From Agrobacterium leguminum (lineage in GTDB: Bacteria > Pseudomonadota > Alphaproteobacteria > Rhizobiales > Rhizobiaceae): a stretch of DNA of 64,000 nucleotides. Numbering within the stretch: the stretch's first letter is position 1; every line of letters begins with the position of its first letter. This document shows, piece by piece, positions 17,498-26,636 of the stretch. The stretch spans positions 1 to 64,000 of the forward strand of contig NZ_JADQWB010000016.1 of the NCBI RefSeq assembly GCF_015704895.1, given 5' to 3'. Below the pieces are notes generated by a model, which saw only the letters and a program-made list of their open reading frames with translations, made no database searches and was not told the origin of the DNA. Both the position numbers and the translations under genes were made by a program.

Positions 17498-19000
17498 TCA
17501 GCGGATCACGAATGGGTCGGGCGTTTCTGTCGACGTACTCATCCAGACGCTCTTGGTCTTGGTATAATCATAAATGGCGTCGAGCCCGTTCTCATGGCCG
17601 ACACCGGACCGCTTGTGGCCGCCGAAGGGTGACATGTAACTGACGGCCCGGTACATGTTCACCCAAACCGTACCTGCCTCCAAACGCTCCGACATTACTA
17701 GCGCCCGGCGCAGATTGTTGGTCCATACCCCCGACGCGAGAGCATACGGGCTGTCATTGGCGATCGAGATCGCTTCTTCCTCATCATGGAAGGGTATACA
17801 AGATAGTACCGGGCCAAAGACCTCTTCTCTGGCGATGCGCATATTGTTGTTCACGTCACCGAAAATAGTTGGTTCGACGAACTGGCCGTTGCCACATTCC
17901 GGGCGGGAAGCCGGTCCTCCGCCAAGAAGCGTCGTAGCGCCCTCACTCTTGGCAATATCAATGTATTCGAGGATTTTCTTGTATTGCGGTTCGGTCGTCA
18001 CCGGTCCTACCTGAGTGTGCGTGTCCAACGGATTTCCCATCCGGGCAGTACGCGCGAAGTTAACCACGCGTTCGATGAACTCGTCATAGATGGACTTTTG
18101 AACCAGAAGCCGCGATCCTGCGACACAAGTCTGACCAGATGCTGCGAAGATGCCCGAAATAGCACCTTTGACCGCATTGTCGAGGTCAGCATCGTTAAAG
18201 ACAATATTCGGGGACTTTCCGCCAAGCTCAAGCGTCACGCGCTTCAAGCCTCGTGCTGCGGATTCATATACCTTTTGCCCGCCGAACTCGCTGCCCGTGA
18301 AAGCGACTTTGGCGACATCCGGATGATCGACCAGCGGCTGTCCTATCTCCGCCCCGAAGCCAGTGACAACGTTCAAAACCCCGGCCGGCAGTCCGGCTTC
18401 CTCGGCAATCTTGGCAAGCTCGATCGCAGAAGCAGAGGTGAATTCTGACGGTTTGAGTACGAAGGTGTTGCCTGCAGCCAAGCCTGGTGCAAGTTTGTAT
18501 GCGGCAAGGAGCAACGGGGAGTTCCACGCCGTAATTGCAACGCAAACACCCAGGGGTTCTCGGCGCGTGAAGTTGAACGTGTCTGCCTTGTCGATCGGTA
18601 TGACCTTGCCCTCAAGCTTGTCCGCAAAACCGGCAAAGTAGTAGAACCACTCAGGAACATATTTGACTTGGGCCAGCATCTCGTTGATCAGCTTGCCGTT
18701 GTCGGTTGTTTCGATCTTGGCTAGATGCTCCGCTTTCTTCGCAATGAGATCGGCGAAACGGCGCAGAAGATGTCCACGTTTCGTCGCACTCATCTTCGCC
18801 CATTCGTGGGAATGGAATGCCTCCTTTGCGGCAGCAACAGCGCGAGCAGCGTCCTCGCCGTTGCCACGAGGGAAAGTTGCCCACACCTTTCGGTCGTACG
18901 GGTTGGTGGATTCAAACCTCTCCGCGCTGGCGCTCTGTACCCATTTGCCTCCGATGAACATATCGTAGTGGGTGACGTCTGCCTTTTGGTTCTGGTCCAT
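17498..19000 (-). CDS. NAD(P)-dependent aldehyde dehydrogenase
   Basis: This 500-residue member of the ALDH superfamily oxidises an aldehyde to a carboxylic acid. The coenzyme-binding FTGSEFGG motif, the catalytic glutamate in LELGGKSPN and the catalytic cysteine in SGQTCVAGSR are all present. The ATG at 19000 (MDQNQKADV) has a GAAGAGG ribosome binding site; an upstream start at 19024 is less well placed. It is co-directional with the GMC dehydrogenase (10 nt gap) and the second class III CoA transferase (123 nt gap), giving a plausible alcohol, aldehyde, acid, acyl-CoA sequence. The substrate is not identifiable. Confidence 0.88.
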   Translation of the reverse strand: MDQNQKADVTHYDMFIGGKWVQSASAERFESTNPYDRKVWATFPRGNGEDAARAVAAAKEAFHSHEWAKMSATKRGHLLRRFADLIAKKAEHLAKIETTDNGKLINEMLAQVKYVPEWFYYFAGFADKLEGKVIPIDKADTFNFTRREPLGVCVAITAWNSPLLLAAYKLAPGLAAGNTFVLKPSEFTSASAIELAKIAEEAGLPAGVLNVVTGFGAEIGQPLVDHPDVAKVAFTGSEFGGQKVYESAARGLKRVTLELGGKSPNIVFNDADLDNAVKGAISGIFAASGQTCVAGSRLLVQKSIYDEFIERVVNFARTARMGNPLDTHTQVGPVTTEPQYKKILEYIDIAKSEGATTLLGGGPASRPECGNGQFVEPTIFGDVNNNMRIAREEVFGPVLSCIPFHDEEEAISIANDSPYALASGVWTNNLRRALVMSERLEAGTVWVNMYRAVSYMSPFGGHKRSGVGHENGLDAIYDYTKTKSVWMSTSTETPDPFVIR

Positions 19001-19123
19001 CCTGATATCCTCTTCCCTATTCATGGCTGCGAGCGCGCCTATAACCTGCTTGCCTCTTGCTTCAGCACGAAAATCCTCACTGGTGACGATCGTCGAAACC
19101 GGTCTTTCTTTTCTACAGTGAGA

Positions 19124-20383
19124 TCAAATTACCCCCTCATCCAATAAGGCTTGCACATCGTTGGCATCCAACCCGAGAAGCTTTCCGTAAATTTCAATGT
19201 TATCTGCGCCAAGAGCACGGCCCGCGAACTGAAAACCCGACGGTGTCTCAGAAAGTCGAGGCACGGCTGCCGGCAACACCAGTTCACCAACGCGAGGATC
19301 ATCGACCGTCATAAGGTTGCCACGAGCCTCGTATTGAGGGTCATTGAAGATATCCTCAATCGAATAGATTTTCCCACAAGGCACGCCAAACTTCTCACAC
19401 GTTATCATGGCGCTTTCCAAGTCGTGCTCGCCAAACCATCGGCTCACGATGGCGTTGACCTCGTCGATGCGGGAATATCTTGCGGCCGATGTCTTAAAAT
19501 TGGGATCGCTGGCGAGCTCGGGTCGTCCAACCATGACGGCCAGCCGCTCAAACATTTTGTCGCTTGTGCAGGCTACCGCGACCCAATCACCGGTTTTGGT
19601 CTGGTAGTGACTGTGTGGCGTCACGTTGACAGTGTCTGGACCAAGGCGGTTTCGAACAAATCCGTATTTGGCATAGGCCGGTGCGATTTCGTCAAGCAGC
19701 CGGAAAACGGATTCATACAGACCAATGTCGATAAATTGGCCAACCCCATTTTCATCTCGGGCTTTCAGCGCAATCAGAACGCCGATTGCGCCCCACATTC
19801 CAGAGATATAATCGGCCAACGACGTTGAGCCTGGTACGACCGGCGGACCATCCGGCATTCCGGCGAGGAAAGACAATCCGCCAAAAGCGTGAGCTATTCG
19901 GGCAAAACCAGGCTCGTTTTTCTTCGGCCCGGTTTGCCCATAGGCGCTAACCCGCAACATCACGAGTTTGGGGTTTATCTTGCGAAGATCCTCGTATCCC
20001 AGCCCCCATTTTTCCAGAGTGCCAGGCCGAAAATTTTCAAGCACGACGTCGGATTCGGCTACCAGCGACCGGAACATGTCCGCACCCTTCGGTGTCCTTA
20101 GATCCAGTGTCACCGCTTTCTTGTTGCGAGCCTCGCTCAACCAGACAAGACTGTCACCGCATTCGGTGCGCGTGCCGAACTGACGCAGTGCGTCGCCGCC
20201 TTTGGGCTGTTCGATCTTGATGACCTCAGCCCCGAAGTCTCCCATGATAGTTCCGCAAAAAGGTGCGGCAACGAATGTCGCGATATCAAGCACCCGGACA
20301 TTCGCCAATGGCCCCTTGCCGGTCGATGTTTTGCCGGCCGCTGTGTAAGCGTGTTGTCTTTCCATCGTCAAAGGGGTGTCCAT
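19124..20383 (-). CDS. Class III CoA transferase (CaiB/BaiF family)
   Basis: This 419-residue formyl-CoA-transferase-like protein begins its fold with VRVLDIATFVAAPFCGTIMG and FGAEVIKIEQPKGGD. It has the expected catalytic aspartate in STSLADYISG and the ENFRPGTLEKWGLGYEDL block. It should transfer CoA from a donor such as succinyl-CoA to a carboxylic acid. It differs clearly from the isomerase-like paralogue at 12979-14214, so the two probably handle different steps, with this one activating the free acid. GGGAG lies 9 nt before the ATG at 20383. Confidence 0.84.
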   Translation of the reverse strand: MDTPLTMERQHAYTAAGKTSTGKGPLANVRVLDIATFVAAPFCGTIMGDFGAEVIKIEQPKGGDALRQFGTRTECGDSLVWLSEARNKKAVTLDLRTPKGADMFRSLVAESDVVLENFRPGTLEKWGLGYEDLRKINPKLVMLRVSAYGQTGPKKNEPGFARIAHAFGGLSFLAGMPDGPPVVPGSTSLADYISGMWGAIGVLIALKARDENGVGQFIDIGLYESVFRLLDEIAPAYAKYGFVRNRLGPDTVNVTPHSHYQTKTGDWVAVACTSDKMFERLAVMVGRPELASDPNFKTSAARYSRIDEVNAIVSRWFGEHDLESAMITCEKFGVPCGKIYSIEDIFNDPQYEARGNLMTVDDPRVGELVLPAAVPRLSETPSGFQFAGRALGADNIEIYGKLLGLDANDVQALLDEGVI

Positions 20384-20671
20384 GTTCCATCGCTCCCGAT
20401 CCAGTCGCATGACACCAAAGAGCTAGACGAATGACATTATTTCTTCAAATTCAAATAACAGAGCGTTTGATTGGCTTTTTTGTATAATGATCCGCAATAC
20501 CTCAGCTGACCGACGAGTCAGGCCTATCGATTAACTGATTATTTATTTCTAACAATCCGCGATATAAATCGAATTGCCGAATGAGTTGAGTTTGACTACC
20601 CATGAATGGGAGAGAAGAACTTCGGAAACGGTCTAGGGATCGATCTAAGCATTGTGCGGGAGGAGACACGC

Positions 20672-21439
20672 GTGAACCAACATGATTTTAGGCTTGACGG
20701 GAAGGTCGCGCTCATCACCGGTGCAAGTGGAGGAATTGGCGAACAAATAGCGCTCTCGTTTGCCTCAGCGGGCGCTTCGGTCATACTATCGGCGCGGACA
20801 CTATCGTCGTTGAACGAGGTTGCCCGCCGTATCGAAATGGAGAGCGGTCAGGTTCCGATCGTTTGGGAATGCGATGTCACCAACGCAGCCGACATGCAGC
20901 AGCGGATCGCCGCAACCAATGGCATTGACATTCTTGTCAACAATGCAGGTACAAACATTCCAAAGCCGTTCATCGAGACGTCAGAGTCCGATCTTGACGC
21001 TGTTTGCAATCTGAATATCAGAAGCACCTTTCTCGTTACGCAGGCAGCAGTACGAAAGATGCTTCAAGACCCCGATCGCGCCCGAAAGGCAAGCGTCATA
21101 TTCATCACATCACAGATGGGGCATGTGGGTTCACCGGACCGATCTGCTTATTGCATGAGCAAGCACGCGCTGGAAGGATTGACGAAAGCACTCGCTGTCG
21201 AAATCGCCCCGCACGGAATTCGTGTGAACAGCATCGCTCCGACCTTCGTCGACACACCGCTCGTGCGCCGGATCGTCGATACGCAGGAAAAAAAAGATTA
21301 CCTCTTTTCCAAAATCCCGATGGGTCAGTTGGCAAGCGTTGATGATATCGCAGCTGCCGCACTTTTCCTGGGATCATCCGCAGCTGCGATGATCACTGGT
21401 ACGAGCCTCAGAGTCGACGGCGGCTGGACAGCCCAATAA
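20672..21439 (+). CDS. SDR family oxidoreductase
   Basis: This classical short-chain dehydrogenase of 255 residues starts from a GTG at 20672 placed after a strong GGGAGGAG. Motifs are TGASGGIG for NAD(P) binding, NNAG in ILVNNAGTN, and the catalytic tyrosine and lysine in AYCMSKHALEG. The C-terminal VDGGW is typical of the group that includes gluconate 5-dehydrogenase and 3-oxoacyl-ACP reductase relatives. It is divergent from the CoA transferase and lies within the catabolic island. It probably acts on a hydroxy or keto intermediate, but the exact reaction is unknown. Confidence 0.83.
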   Translation: MNQHDFRLDGKVALITGASGGIGEQIALSFASAGASVILSARTLSSLNEVARRIEMESGQVPIVWECDVTNAADMQQRIAATNGIDILVNNAGTNIPKPFIETSESDLDAVCNLNIRSTFLVTQAAVRKMLQDPDRARKASVIFITSQMGHVGSPDRSAYCMSKHALEGLTKALAVEIAPHGIRVNSIAPTFVDTPLVRRIVDTQEKKDYLFSKIPMGQLASVDDIAAAALFLGSSAAAMITGTSLRVDGGWTAQ

Positions 21440-21503
21440 GGACTGTGCATAGCGGTGGGCATTTCGAATGCCTGCCGCCTTGCCATCTGTCGTGGTAGGG
21501 CCG

Positions 21504-22526
21504 TCAGGCAACTTTTATGCCAACTTTTCCGAATGCACCGCGTGCGAGATGCTCGTAGGCGTCCCATGCCTGAGAGAAATCATGTACGTGATCGATGATC
21601 GGCCGAATTTCGTGCTTGGTCAGGAACGGGTTCATCCGATCAAAGGAGCTTCGTGGCGCGACTGCAATGCCGCGAATTGTGTCTGACGGAAGATGACAGG
21701 CATGAGCTGCAGGTCGTCAACTGGCCGGCCAGGAAGCCGATCTTGGCGATTTTTCCGGCGACCTTCGTCGCCAGCACTGACTGATTGAGGCCCTCGCCTC
21801 CAGCGACATCGAGAAGTAAGTCAACGCCCTTTCCATCAGTCAGATCGAGAACCTTTTCATGCCAGTTGGGATCAGTTCGGTAATTGACGACAGATTTCGC
21901 GCCAATTTCCTTGACCCGCACAAGATTTTCGTCACGGCTCGATGTAGCAATCACGTTAGCGCCCAAGGCGGAAGCGATCTGGAGGGCGAAGATCGAGACA
22001 CCGCCAGTGCCCTGTACCAGCACGGTCTTTCCTGATTGAAGGTCCCCGAAATCGACCAGCGAGTACCATGCCGTTAAAGCCGCGATTGGCAGCGTCGACG
22101 CCTCCTCGTCGGTCATGTTTTCCGGTGCGGAAACTGCGCTGTCTTGGTGAATGATCATATATTCCGAGAGACCGCCGGGAAGCGGCGAGCCAAAGCAGGT
22201 AGATGGGCTCGTCTGGGCTGGGAGCACCGTCGAGCCATCGCGAATAAAGGATGAGAATTAACCCGATCACCGACCTTAAAACGGGTAACGCCGTCACCGA
22301 CCGCAAAAACGTTACCGGCAACGTCGCTCACTGGGATAAGCGGTTTGGGTACGAGATGCGGTTCGTAAAAGCCTTCCACGATTGCCCGATCACGGAAGTT
22401 CAGCGAAGCTCCACCGACCTTGATCAAGAGCTCGCCAGGCTTGGCCTCAGGTGTCGGAACCTCGCCCAACTCAAGGTTATCTAACCCGAAATCTCTTAAA
22501 AGCCATGCCTTCATCTTCATCTCCAA
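21504..22526 (-). pseudogene. Frameshifted zinc-type alcohol dehydrogenase / quinone oxidoreductase
   Basis: Read across frames, the segment encodes a complete MDR-family NAD(P)-dependent oxidoreductase of about 330 residues. It starts with MKAWLLRDFGLDNLELGEVP, continues with FKVGDRVNSH, SRWLDGAPSPDEP, GSPLPGGLSEYM, VLVQGTGGVSIFALQIA and GFLAGQ, and ends with FSQAWDAYEHLARGAFGKVG. Successive pieces lie in different frames, with shifts near 22.25, 22.21, 21.72 and 21.65 kb, so no full-length protein can be made. Because the residues remain well conserved, the inactivation looks recent, or the shifts are sequencing errors. Confidence 0.8.
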
Positions 22527-22704
22527 CTCGTATTTTCCATCGAGGCCAGATTGGCTCTGATCATCTCAAACGATTTGGTCAGCACAATAAATGCGCTACA
22601 GCTCACAATACTGTTTCAATAATTTAAACCAATCGCTCATACGAACGATCAGCGATTGGTATTTCATCGGCAGTGTCACATATCGGACCTAGTGTTTGCG
22701 TTGA

Positions 22705-24051
22705 TCAGGTCACTGCATGGACGGCAGATCTTTGGGGCGTCCGATTTTCGTACTCCGCAGTGCTTCCATCCCGGAATGTTTCGCGCGCCGTCAGAATTGC
22801 GACGAATGAAATGGCGGCTGCAACAATGATGTAAATGCCAAGCGGCCACGAGCCTCCGCCCCATGAGACCAGGCCGGTTGCGACAAAAGGTACCGGTCCG
22901 CTGGAAATAAGGCCACCGATCTGGATCCCCATAGCAGAGCCGCTATAGCGCAACCTTGTTGCAAACTGCTCAGCTGCAAATCCCGCAAGCGGGCCGAAGC
23001 ATATGGCATGCACGAAGGAAATCGACAGGATTAGCGCCATGTAGACTGCCTCGGGTCTGCCTTGGTCGACCAGCGAGAGGATCGGGAAAGCGGCTAAACC
23101 GAGCACAAGATTGCCGACCAGCAAAACAGGCTTTCTTCCGACCATATCTGCAAGCAATGAGGCTGCAGGGATGGTAACGATCTGAATGAGTGAACCCAAA
23201 CAAATCGCTTTCAACAGGACGTCACGTGTAAGGCCGAGATTGTCCACGCCGTATTTGATGATGAAGACGTTGACGATATAGTAGAGAACATTGCATCCGC
23301 AGATCGCGAAAATGACGCGGAGCAGAGGCCGCCAGCTAGTCTTGAACACCTGTCCTGCAGGAAATTTCTCCTCCATACCCGCGTCTTTTATAACCTTGAA
23401 CGCAGGTGTTTCGGAAATCTTCACCCGTATCCACAGACCGAGACCAACCAGAAACGCGCTAGCGAGAAATGGTAGGCGCCAACCCCAGCTCATGATCTGC
23501 TCCTCGGGCAGTTGCTGCACCAGCCAGAAAGATCCGGTCGCAAGAACAAGGCCCGTCGGTGCTCCCGACTGTGTCCAGGATGAGTAAAATGCTCTCCGGT
23601 TTGCAGGTGCATGTTCAGCAGCCATCAACACCGCTCCGCTCCATTCGCCGCCGACGGCGAGGCCTTGCAGAAAACGTGCAATGACGAGCAAGACAGGTGC
23701 AATGATTCCTATCTGGCTGTAGGTTGGCAAAAGCCCGATCATCACCGTCGAACCGCCCATGATCAAGAGACTGACGACGAGCATCCGCTTTCGTCCGATA
23801 CGGTCGCCGAAGTGGCCGAATATCATGCCCCCCAGCGGCCTGCCGATGAAGGCAGTGCCAAATGTCGCAAAGGAAGCAAGCGTGGCGAGCAAAGGATCAA
23901 GGTTGGGAAAGAATATCTTATTGAAGATGAAAGCGGCTGCGGTGCCGAACAGGAAGAAATCGTAGTACTCTATTGCTGTCCCGATGAAACTTGCACCGGC
24001 GATCTTCACAATGGATGCTTTTGGCTCACTCGTTTTGGCTGTCGGTGCCAT
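22705..24051 (-). CDS. MFS transporter, metabolite:H+ symporter type
   Basis: This 448-residue carrier has twelve predicted membrane helices and resembles the KgtP/ShiA/ProP group of proton-coupled importers of organic acids. The cytoplasmic loop 2-3 motif is HFGDRIGRKRMLV, and GRPLGGMIFG precedes it. An AVGGEWSGAVLM segment is typical of this subfamily. It is divergent from the quinone oxidoreductase and mesaconyl-C4-CoA hydratase-like genes, with a long palindrome between them. It is a good candidate for importing the carboxylic acid that the surrounding enzymes degrade. Confidence 0.86.
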   Translation of the reverse strand: MAPTAKTSEPKASIVKIAGASFIGTAIEYYDFFLFGTAAAFIFNKIFFPNLDPLLATLASFATFGTAFIGRPLGGMIFGHFGDRIGRKRMLVVSLLIMGGSTVMIGLLPTYSQIGIIAPVLLVIARFLQGLAVGGEWSGAVLMAAEHAPANRRAFYSSWTQSGAPTGLVLATGSFWLVQQLPEEQIMSWGWRLPFLASAFLVGLGLWIRVKISETPAFKVIKDAGMEEKFPAGQVFKTSWRPLLRVIFAICGCNVLYYIVNVFIIKYGVDNLGLTRDVLLKAICLGSLIQIVTIPAASLLADMVGRKPVLLVGNLVLGLAAFPILSLVDQGRPEAVYMALILSISFVHAICFGPLAGFAAEQFATRLRYSGSAMGIQIGGLISSGPVPFVATGLVSWGGGSWPLGIYIIVAAAISFVAILTARETFRDGSTAEYENRTPQRSAVHAVT

Positions 24052-24219
24052 GCGTCTCTCCCGAAATTTGTAGGTCTATAATGCCACAACATTACCGATC
24101 AGCTGCCGAACTCCTCATGGCCGCCGTGCCGGTTACCGCCGGATAGCGCTTCCGCTTATCCGGTATGAGGATGGTAGGGTCGACGTTTCGCCCAAACAAA
24201 CGCAATTATTAGAGGTATT

Positions 24220-24244
24220 CATTCATTAAATAGATTAATGAATG
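24220..24244. promoter_or_regulatory. Perfect palindrome, probable operator in divergent region
   Basis: CATTCATTAA (24220-24229) is followed after 5 nt by its exact reverse complement TTAATGAATG (24235-24244). The site lies between the MFS gene and the divergent quinone oxidoreductase gene in a 300-bp AT-rich gap. This is the expected place for a dimeric repressor or activator site. No regulator gene is directly adjacent. Confidence 0.5.
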
Positions 24245-24380
24245 GGCCCCGCATATTGATTGATAAAACAAAACAATATCTTCCATTTATATACTTTTGA
24301 TGCCGTTCCAAATAGCTTAACGTTTTCAAACGGTCACTGACCGTATGAAGCAGTTTGAAACGTTAGTGGAGGATTTCGTT

Positions 24381-25370
24381 TTGGTAGACATTTATCAACG
24401 AGCAATCGTGCGTCAACAGGGCGGACCGGAAGTCATTGAGTGGGAGGAGTTCCAGGCAGCCCCTCCCTTAGCTGGTGAGGTACTTATTCGACAGGAGGCA
24501 GTAGGCGTCGAATTCATCGATACGCAGCTTCGCTCTGGTCAGATGTCCGCACAGACGCCGATGGGGTTGGGCTATAGTGCCGTCGGGACGATCGAAACTG
24601 TAGGCGCTGGTATCGACGGATTGAAGATGGGCGACCGCGTTGTGTATTCGTGGTTCAATCCAGGCGCTTACGCGGAGATGCGCACGGTGCCAGCCGAGCG
24701 CGTATTTCGTCTTCCCGACCAGACAATTCCAGCAGATATTGCAGCGGGCGCGATCTTTCGCGGCCTCACCGCTTGGTATCTGGCCACAAGATTACGCAAG
24801 ATTGAAGCTGGTGATTTCGTCCTAGTCCATGCCGTCGCGGGGGGCGTCGGGCAAATTTTGGTACAATGGCTCAAATATCTCGGGGCTGTCATTATCGGCA
24901 CTGCTGGCTCCGAGGAGAAATTGAAGCTCGGTAAGGTGTTAGGCGTCGATTTCCCGATTCTGCAGGAAAACGACTTCGCGAAAGAGGTTTACGAAATTAC
25001 CAAAGGAAAGAAGTGCTCTGTAGTTTACGAATCAATCGGCAAGGCGACTTTCGCGGGTTCACTCGACAGCGTTGCAAGATTTGGGCTCCTTGCGTCATTC
25101 GGCTGGCCATCGGGAGACGTCGGTTCGGTCTCGCTCCCCGAAATTCGGAACAAGGGATCCATATTTGTAACGCGCCCAACCGTCAGTCAGTACACAGCCG
25201 ATGCAGCGGATTTCAAAGCAGGTGCGTCGGCTGTCTTCGAAATGATTGCCAAGGGGGCATTGAAGATCAATGTCGGCAATACCTATCCGCTGCTTGAAGC
25301 TGCACGAGCACATACTGATCTCGTAGGCCGCCGCACGACCGGCTCTGTAGTCTTGACGATCAACCGGTAA
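24381..25370 (+). CDS. NADPH:quinone reductase-like MDR oxidoreductase
   Basis: This medium-chain reductase of about 329 residues lacks the structural zinc lobe and belongs to the quinone oxidoreductase (QOR, zeta-crystallin) group. The N-terminal GGPEVIEWEE and the nucleotide-binding loop VHAVAGGVGQILVQWLK are characteristic. The TTG at 24381 is chosen because GGAGG lies 8 nt upstream; an ATG at 24345 would add 12 residues without a good ribosome site. It is followed at 107 nt by the hydratase-like gene. It probably reduces an enone or quinone. Confidence 0.8.
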   Translation: MVDIYQRAIVRQQGGPEVIEWEEFQAAPPLAGEVLIRQEAVGVEFIDTQLRSGQMSAQTPMGLGYSAVGTIETVGAGIDGLKMGDRVVYSWFNPGAYAEMRTVPAERVFRLPDQTIPADIAAGAIFRGLTAWYLATRLRKIEAGDFVLVHAVAGGVGQILVQWLKYLGAVIIGTAGSEEKLKLGKVLGVDFPILQENDFAKEVYEITKGKKCSVVYESIGKATFAGSLDSVARFGLLASFGWPSGDVGSVSLPEIRNKGSIFVTRPTVSQYTADAADFKAGASAVFEMIAKGALKINVGNTYPLLEAARAHTDLVGRRTTGSVVLTINR

Positions 25371-25477
25371 AATCTTCGTCGAAGCGTTGGTCAGCATAGT
25401 CTGACCGTGATTTTTTCAAAGATCGTCCTGTACGTAAATGCTGCTTAATTTAAGCAACTTACTTTTTTGGAGTTCAC

Positions 25478-26329
25478 ATGCCACGTCAATATGATATCGA
25501 GCATTTCAGGACTTGGATTGGGTCCTCGAGAGAAACGACTGATGTGATCACACCGCGTTTGGCGAATTCGCTGGCCGCTATCCTCGATGAGGAACCAGAC
25601 CTGTCACCGGGTGACGAGGCACCCATCGGAATACATTGGTGCTTGTCACCTGAGATCACCCAAATGTCATCTCTCGGACCCGACGGTCACCCAGCGAGAG
25701 GTGGCTTCCTCCCACCGATCCTGCTGCCCAGACGGATGTGGGCCGGCGGTGAACTCCGTTATTCAGGCACTTTTATTGTTGGTGATGAAGTGAAACGCAA
25801 GTCACGGGTCACCGACGTGGTGTTCAAAGAAGGACGATCTGGATCTCTGTTTTTTGTCACCGTGACGCACGAATACGCGACATCTCGCGGGGTTGCGCTG
25901 AACGAACGACATGACATCGTCTATCGCGCAATAGAAATGCCCAAAGCAACCAGCGCCGCATCCACCGTACACCAATACCCTCCCGCCGACAGACAGCAAT
26001 TCGTTGCGGGTACGCCGACCCTTTTGTTTCGTTACTCGGCTGTGACATTCAATGGCCATCGAATTCACTATGATCGCGACTATTGCATCAACGAAGAATT
26101 CTACGACGGCTTGGTCGTCCATGGTCCACTACAGGCGAACCTGATGCTGCGCATGGCGTATGAGATGGCGAACCGCAATTTGCCCAAATGCTTCACTTTC
26201 CGCGCCACGGCACCATTGTTTGATGGTGCTACTTTTGCCGTCAATGCCAGACACGGAGATACCGGGACGGAACTGTGGGTGTCGGACAGCGAGGGGCGGC
26301 AGACGATGCAGGCGATGTTTGAACGCTGA
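25478..26329 (+). CDS. FAS1-like/MaoC dehydratase, probable mesaconyl-C4-CoA (3-methylfumaryl-CoA) hydratase
   Basis: This 283-residue double-hot-dog hydratase belongs to the family containing the mesaconyl-C4-CoA hydratase of the 3-hydroxypropionate bi-cycle and the itaconyl-CoA hydratase of pseudomonads. Recognisable segments are LGPDGHPARGGFLPPILLPR (66-85), ERHDIVYR (143-150), the active-site-like FNGHRIHYDRDY (191-202) and LVVHGPLQANL (212-222). GGAG lies 6 nt before the ATG. The product would be citramalyl-CoA, the substrate expected for the CitE-like lyase at 12162-12989. Family assignment is from remembered patterns and the exact substrate needs an assay. Confidence 0.75.
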   Translation: MPRQYDIEHFRTWIGSSRETTDVITPRLANSLAAILDEEPDLSPGDEAPIGIHWCLSPEITQMSSLGPDGHPARGGFLPPILLPRRMWAGGELRYSGTFIVGDEVKRKSRVTDVVFKEGRSGSLFFVTVTHEYATSRGVALNERHDIVYRAIEMPKATSAASTVHQYPPADRQQFVAGTPTLLFRYSAVTFNGHRIHYDRDYCINEEFYDGLVVHGPLQANLMLRMAYEMANRNLPKCFTFRATAPLFDGATFAVNARHGDTGTELWVSDSEGRQTMQAMFER

Positions 26330-26636
26330 CAGTCTAATCTTTGAGTATGCGCTCCACGCATTAGCAACACAGATATCTCATTGTCGTCTATTCGCCCTTT
26401 CATGAAAAGGAGCGAGCGATAGAGCGGAGCCTGAAGGTGCGTTATTGACATTTGTCTTGCTGTTCAGCGGCATCGCTGACTATTACCCCGTTAAAATAGT
26501 CCATTTTGAAGTAAGATCTTGTCGATTGAGAGGGTCAAGGTACGAAGCGTAGCCTTTTCACGAACGAACAGATCATCGGCATTCCAGAGGAGCACGAGGC
26601 CGGGGCGCATCATCTTAATATCCGCCTGAAATTGAC
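26330..26636. other. Non-coding gap at the left edge of the duplicated block
   Basis: No complete gene is seen. On the minus strand, about 26516-26634 reads QFQADIKMMRPGLVLLWNAD and continues for about 27 residues to a stop. It looks like the C-terminal tail of a disrupted gene, but the family was not recognised. This fits a recombination junction at the start of the repeat. Confidence 0.35.

Noticed and set aside
20483..20488. TATAAT upstream of the SDR gene as a sigma-70 promoter
   Set aside because: No -35 box lies at 16-18 nt (the nearest TTGATT is 10 nt away), so the hexamer alone is not enough.
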